Assembly (NCBI RefSeq): GCF_035989245.1
Contig: NZ_JAYMFF010000009.1
Span: forward strand, 210,075-274,074
DNA: 64,000 bases
Reading direction: 5' to 3'
DNA from: Adlercreutzia wanghongyangiae
Lineage (GTDB): Bacteria > Actinomycetota > Coriobacteriia > Coriobacteriales > Eggerthellaceae
Below the pieces are notes generated by a model. It did no database searches. It worked only from the letters and a program-made list of their open reading frames with translations, and was not told the origin of the DNA. The translations under genes and the position numbers were made by a program. How positions within the stretch are numbered: position 1 is the stretch's first letter; each line of letters starts with the position of its first letter. Shown here piece after piece: positions 29,870 through 39,038 of this stretch.

Positions 29870-30412
29870 TTACGCCCCGGTCTTGCCCGAGCGCACCACG
29901 TAGCAGATGGTGAAGTAGCCGGCCACGCCGCCGCCCACAGCGCACACCACGCCCTTCAGCAGCATCATGCCAGTCATGCTCAGCGGCAGCGGCAACAAGG
30001 TGGCGGCGAAGGCGCCGGTTCCCATGAGCACCACCGTAGCCACGACCGTGGTCACCAGCAGGGCGGGCGCGTAGCTGGAGGGCACCAGCGAGGCCGCGCC
30101 GCCCAAGTTCGCCACCTGGGGTCCCGAGAACACGCCCTTGCGCAGATCCATGCGAGTCAACGGCACGACGATCACGAACAGCAGGATACCCAGCAGCACG
30201 CCGGTCAGGGCGAAGTCGTGGAAGATGTCGGCCTCGCCGAAACGGGCCGCGGGATCTCCCATATGTATAAGGTAGAAGATGACGGCGTTGATGATGCCAT
30301 TGATGACGCCGTAGCCGATGATGCACTTGTTCAGCAGATAGGAGTTGAACGGTTTGGCAGGGCGCGCCGGCACCGGAGCGGCCGCGCCGGGGTTCGCCAT
30401 GGTCTTGGCCAT
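29870..30412 (-). CDS. Four-helix membrane protein, tandem paralogue 1
   Basis: 180 residues with four predicted membrane helices. The first part has the signature F(N/K)SY-LNK-C(I/L)IGYG(V)(I/V)NGIINA, shared with the neighbour at 30686-31234. Helix 2 ends in VVPLTRMDLR, and the last helices have MMLLKGVVCA-GGGVAGY. I do not recognise a named family. The conserved Asn/Gly-rich first helix and the PLTRMDL loop suggest a channel-like or accessory membrane role. The N-terminus is Ala/Pro-rich. A start ATG at 30412 follows GAAAGGAATTCTT. Confidence 0.8.
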   Translation of the reverse strand: MAKTMANPGAAAPVPARPAKPFNSYLLNKCIIGYGVINGIINAVIFYLIHMGDPAARFGEADIFHDFALTGVLLGILLFVIVVPLTRMDLRKGVFSGPQVANLGGAASLVPSSYAPALLVTTVVATVVLMGTGAFAATLLPLPLSMTGMMLLKGVVCAVGGGVAGYFTICYVVRSGKTGA

Positions 30413-30633
30413 AAGAATTCCTTTCTTTCCTTACCCGTTGTCGCCGTCCGCGAACCGAACAGCGGCTTCAACGGGCATTATGGAAGGCGCCCGCGGCCCT
30501 ATCGACACCAAGGCGATTCCGTTACGGAAGAGTGGGAGCCAGGGTACTTTCGAGCCGGTTCGCCACCAACCGGCAGGAACTCCGTTGCCAAACGGTTTCG
30601 CCAAAAGCCCGGAATGCAGTCCAAGCAAAAAAG

Positions 30634-30660
30634 AAGCCGCCCGGAAACCCGAACGGCTTT
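30634..30660 (-). terminator. Terminator between the paralogous membrane genes
   Basis: On the minus strand AAGCCGTTCGG pairs with CCGGGCGGCTT (including G.U pairs), followed by CTTTTTTG. The upstream paralogue is therefore transcribed separately. Confidence 0.85.
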
Positions 30661-30685
30661 GAAAAGAGGATATGCGAGGGAGTGT

Positions 30686-31234
30686 CTACACCGCGGCCGA
30701 GGCCTTGCGGGCGGCCATGGCGTCGGCCACCTCGTCGGCCTGCTGCTGGCAGCGCACCACGAAGCTGAGGGTGCACCAGCCAGCCACCGCGCCGCCGCAG
30801 GCGCACAGCACGCCCTTCAGCAGCATCATGGCGCCCACCGACAGACCCGCCGCGGGCACGAACAGCCCCGCCAGCGCGCCCAGGCCGGTCATGGCGACCA
30901 TGGCCACCAATCCGGTCACGAAAAGGGATCCCGCATAGGAGCGCGGCATCAGCGCGAAGGTGCCGTGGCCCGCGGCCGGCAGGGCGAACTTGCCGTGCTT
31001 CAGATCCATGCGGGTCAGCGGCACCACGCAGGCGAACAGCAGCATGCCCAGAAGCAGGCCGGTGAAGGCGATGTCGTGGGCGATAGCGGCCATGTCGAAC
31101 ACGGCATCGGGGGTGGCGGCGTGCATGCCGGCGAAGATGGAGGCGTTGATGATGCCGTTCACCACGCCGTAGCCGATGAGGCACTTGTTCAGCGCATAGG
31201 ATTTGAAGGACTTGGGGGCCTTGTTCTTTGCCAT
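30686..31234 (-). CDS. Four-helix membrane protein, tandem paralogue 2
   Basis: 182 residues, paralogous to the 29870-30412 product along its length (SYALNKCLIGYGVVNGIINA, VVPLTRMDLKHG, MMLLKGVLCACGGAVAGW). It likewise has four helices, and the C-terminus is longer, polar and cytoplasmic. Function unknown. Tandem duplication with separate terminators suggests separate regulation rather than a fixed heterodimer, though the pair could still assemble together. Confidence 0.8.
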   Translation of the reverse strand: MAKNKAPKSFKSYALNKCLIGYGVVNGIINASIFAGMHAATPDAVFDMAAIAHDIAFTGLLLGMLLFACVVPLTRMDLKHGKFALPAAGHGTFALMPRSYAGSLFVTGLVAMVAMTGLGALAGLFVPAAGLSVGAMMLLKGVLCACGGAVAGWCTLSFVVRCQQQADEVADAMAARKASAAV

Positions 31235-31480
31235 AGGGAGCGTTCCTTTCTTTCTTGCTCACTCGCTCAAGCCGGCGTCATCGCGCCGGGGTTTCGTCGC
31301 ATCGCATTATAGGAACCCCTGTTCTTGTTTCCCGCATGAACCGTTTCCGTTGCTGCGGAAAACGTTTCCCATTCGGAAAGGATTCAATCTCACTACAATG
31401 AGCGCCGCCGAGCAACGGGCCAGCCCCGCGAGACTACCCTCTTCGGCGGAACTATTCACTCAATGCTTTAAGGAGGAACA

Positions 31481-33166
31481 ATGGCGAAGAGCAAAGCGAC
31501 GCATCCCGAGGGGGGTGTGGAGAAGTTCCTGGTTCTGCCCATTATCGTGTTGATTCTGGCGCAGATGGGAACATCGGGCGACAACGGCGCGCTCGGCCTC
31601 GCCAATCAGCAGCTGGTGGACGTGCTGGGAGCCACGACGCCCGACATCCAGCTGGCCAACATGGTGTACTCGCTGATGGCGGGCGCCTTCATGGTGGCCG
31701 GCGGCCTGGTGGGCACCATCATCGGGTGGCGCACCAACTTCCGCCTGGGCGCGGCCCTGTGCGCCGCAGGCGAGCTGGTCATGGCGCTGTCGCCGAATAT
31801 GACCATCTTCATCTGGGGCGGCCGCATTCTCGTCGGCTTCGGCGCCAGCTTCATGATCCCGTCGGTGCTGGGCCTTATCCCCTTCATCTACCACGGGAAG
31901 AACCGCGTGCTGGCCTTCGGCTGCATCGGCGCCGCGTCAGGACTTTCGGCCTTCCTGCCGCTGATCCTGGGCATCGTCATGCAGTTCGGCGGCTTCCGCA
32001 TCACCTTCGGCGCCCTGGCCGTGTACTTCGCGCTGGTGCTGCTGTTGTCGTTCAAGCTGCCGGCCATCGAGAAGCCCGCTGAGAAGCTGAAGTTCGACGG
32101 GCTCGGCACCGGCATTGCCGCCGTGGGCCTGTTCCTGTTCCTCGTGGGCCTCTCCCGCATCTCCGCCTGGGGCCTCATCGAGCCCTTCGCCGAGTGCCCC
32201 TTCACCATCTTCGGCATCTCGCCCGCGCTGCCCATGGCCGTGCTCGGCCTGATTTTGCTGGTCATCCTGGTGCCGGTGGAGAAGCGCGTCGAGCAGAAGA
32301 ACGGCATCGCGCTTCTGCCCCAGTCGTTCCTGAAGACCCCGCAGGTGCGCGCCGGCCTGGTGGCGAGCGCCATCACCTTCTTCTTCATGGGCGTGCAGGC
32401 CATCCTGCTGTCCCCCTACCTGCAGCTGGTGGCCGGCTGGTCGCCGGTGCTGATGGGCGTCATGGCGCTGGCCGTGGGCATCCCCACCTTCATCTTCTCG
32501 CTCGGCATCCCGAAGTTCATGCCGAACGCCAACCCGCGCCACGTCATCCAGCTCGGCTACATCGTGATGGCCGCCGCCTTCATCCCCATGGCCTTCTCGC
32601 TGCACGGCTCTGAGGTCAACGGCCTCATGTGGGTGGGCCTGGCCATCGCCGGCGCCGGCGCCGGCATCGTGTCCGCCCAGGCCAACAACATCGTGGCCCT
32701 GGCCGTGAACGAGCGCGACGCCTCCCAGTCCGGCGGCATCCAGACCACGATGCGCAACGTCGGCCAGGCCATCGGCGTGGCGGCCATCGGCGCCGTGCTG
32801 CTGTTCGGCATCACCGCCAACATCGACAACGCCATGGCCGAGAGCCCCGTCATCACCCCCGAGGTGCAGCAGGCCGTGGCCGAGCGCAACATCTCGCTCA
32901 TGGGCGACGCGCAGTTCGAGCAGACCATCGCCGACATCCCCATGGACGACGCGCAGCGCGCCGAGCTGGTGCAGCTGAACTCCGACGCCCGCATCCAGTC
33001 GACGATCACCTCCTACGTGGTGGCCGCCGTGCTCATCCTGCTGGGCCTTCTGTCCACCCGCTGGATCACCATCTTCAAGAAGGAGGAGGACGGCAAGGAG
33101 GAAAGCATCGTCGAGGAGACCGCCGGCGAGCTGCCCTACGAGCCCGTGGTCGACCGCGAGATGTAA
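31481..33166 (+). CDS. MFS transporter, 14-helix DHA2-like, paralogue A
   Basis: 561 residues with about 14 membrane helices. The family signs are an early acidic GDNGALGLANQQL motif, WGGRILVGFGASFMIPSVLGL and QANNIVALAVNERDASQSGGIQTTMRNVGQAIG, resembling EmrB/QacA-type drug:H+ antiporters. A large hydrophilic loop lies before the last helix. It is a paralogue of the 37124-38779 product. The start follows AAGGAGGAACA. It lies directly before an amidohydrolase gene, so transport of that enzyme's substrate or product is plausible. Confidence 0.85.
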   Translation: MAKSKATHPEGGVEKFLVLPIIVLILAQMGTSGDNGALGLANQQLVDVLGATTPDIQLANMVYSLMAGAFMVAGGLVGTIIGWRTNFRLGAALCAAGELVMALSPNMTIFIWGGRILVGFGASFMIPSVLGLIPFIYHGKNRVLAFGCIGAASGLSAFLPLILGIVMQFGGFRITFGALAVYFALVLLLSFKLPAIEKPAEKLKFDGLGTGIAAVGLFLFLVGLSRISAWGLIEPFAECPFTIFGISPALPMAVLGLILLVILVPVEKRVEQKNGIALLPQSFLKTPQVRAGLVASAITFFFMGVQAILLSPYLQLVAGWSPVLMGVMALAVGIPTFIFSLGIPKFMPNANPRHVIQLGYIVMAAAFIPMAFSLHGSEVNGLMWVGLAIAGAGAGIVSAQANNIVALAVNERDASQSGGIQTTMRNVGQAIGVAAIGAVLLFGITANIDNAMAESPVITPEVQQAVAERNISLMGDAQFEQTIADIPMDDAQRAELVQLNSDARIQSTITSYVVAAVLILLGLLSTRWITIFKKEEDGKEESIVEETAGELPYEPVVDREM

Positions 33167-33231
33167 CTCCGCATCCGCAGCACCTTCATCCCGCAGCCCC
33201 GCTGCGACGATTCCGCTGAAGGTCGCGCTCT

Positions 33232-33264
33232 GAAAGGGGGTGGGATTCGCATCCGCCCCCTTTC
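33232..33264 (+). terminator. Terminator after MFS paralogue A
   Basis: GAAAGGGGG/CCCCCTTTC 9-bp stem with TTCCTT following. The U-tract is weak, so partial readthrough into the amidohydrolase gene is possible. Confidence 0.6.
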
Positions 33265-33330
33265 CTTATGCCGGGCCCGCGCCCGCGCATCCATTCCAAA
33301 CGGTATCAAACCCCTTTTGAAAGGAAGACC

Positions 33331-34959
33331 ATGAAACGGCTTTACACCAACGCCACCTTCGTCACCATGGTCGACGACATCGACACCGCCGACGCCCTGC
33401 TCGTCGGCGACGACGGCCGCATCGCCTACATCGGCTCTGTCGAGGAGGCCCGCGCGATGGCCGACGGCGCGGAGGAGGTGGATCTGGGAGGTGCCGCTGT
33501 GGTGCCCGGCCTCATCGACCCCCACAGCCATTTCACCGGTGCCCTGCAGTACCTGCTGTACGCCGACCTGTCCGAGTGCACCTCCTTCGCCGAGATCACC
33601 GAGACCCTGAAAGCGTTCGCCGCCGAGCGCAACATCGGCCCGGACGGCGTCATCATGGGCAACGGCTACGACCAGAACAACCTGATCGAGCAGCGCCACC
33701 CCGACAAGTCCGTCCTGAACGCCGTGTCCGAGGACGTCCCCGTGCTCATCACCCACGTGTCGAACCACATGGGCGTGGCCAATGACTGCCTGCTGAAGCT
33801 GGCCGGCATCACGCCGACCACCCCCGACCCCGAGGGCGGCCGCTACGGGCGCATGAACGGCACCGGCGACTTGGACGGCTACGCCGAGGAGCCCGCGGCC
33901 ATGAACCCCTTCTACGCGGTGACCACGCCGCGTCTGGGCCTGGACTTCGCCGCCATGGTGCCCGACATGCAGCGCATCTACCTGGAGCACGGCGTGACCA
34001 CCTGCCAGGACGGCGCCACCGCTCCCGACATGGCCGGCGTGCTGGTGTCGCTCGCGAAGGCGGGCCTTCTGAAGATGGACATCGTGAGCTATCCCATGTG
34101 GGGCACCGACGTGATGGCCACCCTGGCCGACAACGCCGCGTTCGACAGCCAGGACTACCACAACCACTTCCGTTTCGGCGGCCTGAAGATGTTCCTGGAC
34201 GGCTCGCCCCAGGGCCTCACCGCCTGGATGACCGAGCCGTACGTGGAAGGGCCCGCCGGCGAGAAGGACTGGGTGGCCTACAGCACCATGACCGACGAGG
34301 ACGCCATCGCCTTCGCGAAGCTGGCCATCGACTCCAACCACCAGCTTCTGTGCCACTGCAACGGCGACGCCGCGGCCGACCAGCTGCTGCGCGTGTACGA
34401 GGCCGCCCGCGACGCCTCGGACAACCCCGAGAAGGCGGCCCTGCGCCCGGTGATGATCCATGCCCAGACCGCCCGCACCGACCAGTACGCCAAGATGGCC
34501 GAGATCGGCATGATCCCCTCCATCTTCTCGTCGCACGTGTGGTACTGGGGCGACGCGCACCTGCGCAACCTGGGCCCCGTGCGCGGCGGCCGCGTGAGCG
34601 CCTGCGGCGACGCCGAGCGGGCGGGCCTGCCCTTCACGCTGCACACCGACACCCCGGTGCTGCGACCGAACCTGCTGGAGGCCGCCTGGTGCGCCGTGAA
34701 CCGCATCACCAAGGACGGCGCCCAGCTGGACGAGGACCAGAAGATAACCCCCTACGAGGCCCTGCGCGCCATCACCTACAACGGCGCCTACCAGTACGGC
34801 GAGGAGGCCGACAAGGGCACGCTGGAGGTGGGCAAGCTGGCCGACCTGGCTGTGCTCGACCGCAACCCGCTAGCCGTGGACCCGCGCGAGATCCGCGACA
34901 TCAAGGTGCTCGCCACGGTGAAGGAGGGCGACGTTCTCTACGAGCGCCCCGCGAAGTAG
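33331..34959 (+). CDS. YtcJ-like metal-dependent amidohydrolase
   Basis: 542 residues of the amidohydrolase superfamily (Amidohydro_3). It has the N-terminal beta-sandwich part, VVPGLIDPHSHF metal-binding HxH, a later CHCNGDAAAD and HAQTARTD histidine region, a TDTPV aspartate region, and the C-terminal DKGTLEVGKLADLAVLDRNPL that closes the sandwich. Such enzymes hydrolyse C-N bonds of cyclic or N-acyl amides. Specificity cannot be inferred. The start follows AAAGGAAGACC. A strong terminator follows. Confidence 0.88.
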   Translation: MKRLYTNATFVTMVDDIDTADALLVGDDGRIAYIGSVEEARAMADGAEEVDLGGAAVVPGLIDPHSHFTGALQYLLYADLSECTSFAEITETLKAFAAERNIGPDGVIMGNGYDQNNLIEQRHPDKSVLNAVSEDVPVLITHVSNHMGVANDCLLKLAGITPTTPDPEGGRYGRMNGTGDLDGYAEEPAAMNPFYAVTTPRLGLDFAAMVPDMQRIYLEHGVTTCQDGATAPDMAGVLVSLAKAGLLKMDIVSYPMWGTDVMATLADNAAFDSQDYHNHFRFGGLKMFLDGSPQGLTAWMTEPYVEGPAGEKDWVAYSTMTDEDAIAFAKLAIDSNHQLLCHCNGDAAADQLLRVYEAARDASDNPEKAALRPVMIHAQTARTDQYAKMAEIGMIPSIFSSHVWYWGDAHLRNLGPVRGGRVSACGDAERAGLPFTLHTDTPVLRPNLLEAAWCAVNRITKDGAQLDEDQKITPYEALRAITYNGAYQYGEEADKGTLEVGKLADLAVLDRNPLAVDPREIRDIKVLATVKEGDVLYERPAK

Positions 34960-34985
34960 GAGGCGCCCGATACGGGAACATGCGA

Positions 34986-35015
34986 GGGGAGGCTGCGAAG
35001 GCGGCCTCCCCTTTT
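34986..35015 (+). terminator. Amidohydrolase terminator
   Basis: GGGGAGGC/GCCTCCCC stem with TTTTCT. It abuts the convergent regulator stop codon. Confidence 0.88.
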
Positions 35016-36896
35016 CTATTCCGGATCGGGGAAGCAGACGAAAAAGCCGTCGTCGTTGACGGCGCCGGAGGTGTCGGCGTAGTCTTCCACCAGGCGCTTG
35101 AAGCCCTGGGTGAGCGGCGTGAGGTCGCCGCGGTCGGCGGGCGCCACCACCAGCACCGCCGCCATGGTGCATCGCCCGCACTCGGCGCCGTCGCCCTCTT
35201 CCAGGCGGAAGATGCGGATACCCGTGCGGCGCACCCCCGGGCCGCACCACGCGAGCACGAGCGTGCGGTCCTTCACGATGGAGAGCGTCCACAAAAGCCA
35301 CTCGAAACGCTCGCGGGGCATATCGACCAGCCCCTCGTCGACCAGGCGCCCGTGCAGGGCCGCGAAGAGCCCCTCGGGCGAGGGTCCCACGGGAAGCACC
35401 TCCTGCTCCCAGGCCGTGCGCACCTCGCGGCCGCGCCGCCACAGCGGCACCGAGGCGATGATGTGGTCGATATCGGCCCGGCTCACAGCCGGCGAGATGG
35501 TCACGCTGGGGAACTTCACGTCCAGCGGCTCGAAGGACACGAGGAAGTCGAACCGCTCGGCCAGGGCGGAGCCCGGGCGCGCGGCGGCCGCGGCCACCTC
35601 GTTCTCGGTCAGCACGTCGGTCACCTGAAGGCGGCTCGACAGCTTCTCGATGCGGTGGGCGCCCCACAGGGCCAGATCGATGCCGCAGTTCACCACCAGC
35701 CCCACGCGGTAGCACCGCAGCGCCCCCACCTGCTCCAGGTAGTCGAAAAGCACCAGCAGGAGCCGGGCGTAATCGGGGCTGAACAGGTCGGCCTCCACCA
35801 GCGCGGGCACCTCGGCGAGCACCGAGGACAAAAGGCACGCGCCGTCCATGGCCTCGTACTTCACCGCCTCCTCGTTGGGGTTGGGCGCCACCAGCCCGCA
35901 GCCCCGACGGGCCAGGCCGCTTTCCAGGAGGATGGCCAGGGGCTTGCGCATGTCGTCGGGCACCGGCGCGCCGAAGGCGTCGGCCAGGGCCGATGCGATG
36001 GCGTCGGCCAGGGCGCGGGCGCGCTCGGTGGGCTCGTAGGCCTCCATGGCCGCGAGGCTCCACTGCCAGGTGCAGCAGTTCGCCATATCGCGCAGAAGCC
36101 CCATTTCCGCATCGCTCACCGTCATGGAGAAATGCCGCTCCAGCCGCTTCTGCAGGTAGGCGAAAAACGGGCCCGGCTCGCGGGCATCGCGCCAGGCGGC
36201 CAGGCTGTGGCCGAGGCGGATGCGCGTCACCATGATGCACAGGTACACCCCGAACTGCCACTGGGCGTTGCTGGAGAACTCGAAACCCAGATCGCGCTGC
36301 ATCTCGGCGATGCAGCGCTCCAGGAACTGGCGGTCGTAGGGATCGAGCGACCCCACAAGCGACGGCAGGATGCGGCGGCGCACGGCAGGGGCCGGGAACG
36401 AGAACAGCATGGACATCACGAAGCCGCGGATGGTCCACTCGGGACCCTCCACCTTCAGGTACCGTCCCAAGGACAGCGAGAGCCCGCTGAGCTCCAGCAC
36501 CCCCTGCCACCAGTGCAGATCGGCCTGGATCTGCTGCTTGTTGCGGAACATGCGGCGTGCCAGCAGATCGGCGGTGTGGGGTCCGGGATGGCAGGTGAGG
36601 GCCAGCATCTCCTGGCAGAGCCGCTCGTAGCGCGGGTGCATCTCGGCCTCGGCCTCGCCGAGCAGCCGCACCAGGCGGTTCTCCTCGTCGGGCACCACCA
36701 CGATGCGCAGGCCCGCGCCCCGCTGGCGGTCCACATGGGAATGGAAGCCCTCGCGGGCCAGCGCGGCGTTCAGGGCCTTCACGTCGGAGCGCACCGTGCG
36801 GTCCGAGCAGCCCAGCTCGCGGCCGTACTCGCCGGCGGTCTTGTAGTCGCCGGCGTTCAGCAGCGCCCGCAGCAGCGCCCCCTGCCTGCTGTTCAT
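35016..36896 (-). CDS. Multidomain PRD-like transcriptional regulator (BglG/MtlR type)
   Basis: 626 residues. An N-terminal DeoR/HTH_11-like winged helix (LLRALLNAGDYKTAGEYGRELGCSDRTVRSDV) is followed by a second HTH/Mga-like region and two helical PRD-like segments. A GatB-like EIIB fold carries VVNCGIDLALWGAHRI (Cys-loop), and an EIIA-like end follows. The usual PRD histidines and EIIA active-site histidine are not apparent, and no PTS transporter is encoded nearby. It may have become a ligand sensor independent of phosphotransfer. It lies between the amidohydrolase and MFS paralogue B and is divergent to the latter, so it probably controls this cluster. The start at 36896 follows GGAAGGAGAG. 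Confidence 0.75.
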   Translation of the reverse strand: MNSRQGALLRALLNAGDYKTAGEYGRELGCSDRTVRSDVKALNAALAREGFHSHVDRQRGAGLRIVVVPDEENRLVRLLGEAEAEMHPRYERLCQEMLALTCHPGPHTADLLARRMFRNKQQIQADLHWWQGVLELSGLSLSLGRYLKVEGPEWTIRGFVMSMLFSFPAPAVRRRILPSLVGSLDPYDRQFLERCIAEMQRDLGFEFSSNAQWQFGVYLCIMVTRIRLGHSLAAWRDAREPGPFFAYLQKRLERHFSMTVSDAEMGLLRDMANCCTWQWSLAAMEAYEPTERARALADAIASALADAFGAPVPDDMRKPLAILLESGLARRGCGLVAPNPNEEAVKYEAMDGACLLSSVLAEVPALVEADLFSPDYARLLLVLFDYLEQVGALRCYRVGLVVNCGIDLALWGAHRIEKLSSRLQVTDVLTENEVAAAAARPGSALAERFDFLVSFEPLDVKFPSVTISPAVSRADIDHIIASVPLWRRGREVRTAWEQEVLPVGPSPEGLFAALHGRLVDEGLVDMPRERFEWLLWTLSIVKDRTLVLAWCGPGVRRTGIRIFRLEEGDGAECGRCTMAAVLVVAPADRGDLTPLTQGFKRLVEDYADTSGAVNDDGFFVCFPDPE

Positions 36897-37123
36897 GGTC
36901 TCTCCTTCCCGGCGCCTACCATCATCGAATTGCTCACCGAACCAGTGTAGTCCCGGCCGCCCGCACCCGGGCGACAACACCGTGGCAAGATGGCAACAGT
37001 TGGAAGAGATTCCCCAAGACCGGGCTCGCGGCCGCAGCCGTTGGAGGAAAATCGTTGAGTTGCAAAGTTCGCGAGACAGCATCGACGCGGCTGCGGCCGC
37101 CGGGATGCGTTGAGAGGTTCGAT

Positions 37124-38779
37124 ATGGCGACTACGGTTCTTGCTGCCGCGCCCGGCATCGGGCAGTCCCCCGCAATCGAGAAGGCGAGCTACGTGCCCCT
37201 GGCGGTGCTGGCCTTGGCGCAAATCGGCACTTCCAGCGACGGCGCGGCCATGAACCTGGCCACGGCGAGCCTGGTGGGCGGCCTCGGTGCCACCCTGGAT
37301 GACATCCAGGTGGCCACGGCCCTGTTCTCCCTCATCGCCGGCGCCTTCATGATCGCCGGCGGCCTCATCGGCGTGACCATCGGCCTGCGCCGGGCCCTCG
37401 GCATCGGCCTGGGTATGGCGCTGGCCGGCGAGCTGATCGCCGCGCTCTCCCCCACCATCGCGGTGTTCACCTGGGGCGGGCGCGTGGTCATGGCCCTGGG
37501 TGCCTGCCTTGTCACCCCGGCGGTGCTGGGCCTGGTGGCCGCACTGTACCAGGGAAGGCAGCGGGCCATCGCCTTCGGCACCATCGCCGGAGCCGCGGCG
37601 CTTTCCACGCTGTCACCGCTGGCCCTGGGGGCCGTGATGGACCAGGCCGGCTTCCGCCTCACCTTCGCCATCATGACCGCCTACTTCGCGCTGGTGCTGT
37701 GCTGCACACGGCTCGTGCCGCGCACGCCCACGCCCGACGCGCACACCCGCTTCGACGTGGCCGGCACCGCCGTGGCCGCCCTGGGCCTGGGACTGGTGCT
37801 GCTGGGGGTGTCGCACCTGTCCGACTGGGGCATTATCGCCCCGCAGAAGCTGTGCCCCTTCACTCTGTTCGGCATCGCGCCCACGCTGCCGGCCATCGCG
37901 GCGGGGCTGGTGCTGCTGGGGCTGCTGGTGCCCACCGAGCGGCGCGCCGAGCGCCGGGGCAACCCGCTCATTCCCACGGCCTTCGTCACCTCGCCCGGCG
38001 TGCGCGCGGGCCTGGCCGCCGTGTTCGTGCCGTTCTTCTATATGGGCGCCGTGGGCATCCTGGCCACGCCCTACCTGCAGCTGGTGACCGGGTTCACGGC
38101 CCTGCAGACCGGCCTCTTATCGCTTTTGTCGGGTATCCCGATGTTCCTTCTGGCCACCTTCCTGCCGAAGCTGGCCCCGCACCTCTCCTCGCGCCTCATC
38201 ATCCGCGCGGGCTTCGTCGCCCTGGCGGGGGCCAGCGCGCTTATGGCCCTGGGAGTGCAGCAGCACGGCGTGGCCCTGCCCCTGTTCTGCGGCATGGCCC
38301 TGGGCGGTTTCGGCGTGGGCGCGGTGAATTCCCAGGCCAACAACGCCGTGGCCTGCTCCGTCAGCCGCGAGGAGGCCGAGCAGTCCGGCGGCATCCAGGG
38401 CGCGGCGCGCAGCATCGGCCTGGCCCTGGGCACGGCGCTTGCCGGCACCTGTCTGCTGCTGGTGATGGCCGGCGGGTTCACCACCTTGGCCACCGAGAAC
38501 GGGGTGCACCAAGACCTGGTGGCGGCCGCCACCGACCAGGCCTCCGCCCTCATGGCCGACGACGCCTTCGAGGCGCTGACCGGCCAGTGGGGCGCCGACG
38601 CCGACCAAGCGGTTAAGCTGGTGGAGGCGAAATCGGCCGCCCAGGCCAACGCCATGCGCCTCACCTTCGGCGCCCTGGCCTGCGTGGTGCTGATCAGCCT
38701 GGTGGCCACTCGCAACCTGGTGGAAACCGCCACCCCGAAAACCGAGCGGAAGAGCGCCCCAGGCGGCACCAAGGCCTAG
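37124..38779 (+). CDS. MFS transporter, DHA2-like, paralogue B
   Basis: 551 residues, about 14 helices, colinear with paralogue A (QIGTSSDGAAMNLATASL, WGGRVVMALGACLVTPAVLGL, QANNAVACSVSREEAEQSGGIQ). The acidic residue of the first helix is kept. It is transcribed away from the PRD-like regulator, a typical divergent regulator-transporter pair. The GAGAGG site is 7 nt before the ATG. An exporter or uptake role is open. Confidence 0.85.
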   Translation: MATTVLAAAPGIGQSPAIEKASYVPLAVLALAQIGTSSDGAAMNLATASLVGGLGATLDDIQVATALFSLIAGAFMIAGGLIGVTIGLRRALGIGLGMALAGELIAALSPTIAVFTWGGRVVMALGACLVTPAVLGLVAALYQGRQRAIAFGTIAGAAALSTLSPLALGAVMDQAGFRLTFAIMTAYFALVLCCTRLVPRTPTPDAHTRFDVAGTAVAALGLGLVLLGVSHLSDWGIIAPQKLCPFTLFGIAPTLPAIAAGLVLLGLLVPTERRAERRGNPLIPTAFVTSPGVRAGLAAVFVPFFYMGAVGILATPYLQLVTGFTALQTGLLSLLSGIPMFLLATFLPKLAPHLSSRLIIRAGFVALAGASALMALGVQQHGVALPLFCGMALGGFGVGAVNSQANNAVACSVSREEAEQSGGIQGAARSIGLALGTALAGTCLLLVMAGGFTTLATENGVHQDLVAAATDQASALMADDAFEALTGQWGADADQAVKLVEAKSAAQANAMRLTFGALACVVLISLVATRNLVETATPKTERKSAPGGTKA

Positions 38780-38978
38780 CCGCGGAACCGCCTCTCGCCT
38801 TTCCCTTCCAAAAGCACGTCGGAACGCGGCGCTCTTTTCTTCCCGAAAACGCATTGAGAGCGCACCTCCCTCGCTGCCTCGCTGTCTCGTTCCGCCTTTC
38901 AGCCCTTGCCCGTCCCCTTCCAACGCCTCACCGCCTCCCTTCCGACACTCGGCCGCCCCAACTGCCGCCGGGTACGCA

Positions 38979-39006
38979 AAAAAGGGAGCCCCTCAGCGGG
39001 ACTCCC
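38979..39006 (-). terminator. Terminator of SstT-like gene
   Basis: On the minus strand GGGAGTCCCGCTGAGGGGCTCCC is followed by T6. Confidence 0.88.
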
Positions 39007-39038
39007 TGGCAGAACAAGACGGAGCGCGAATGCGCGGC

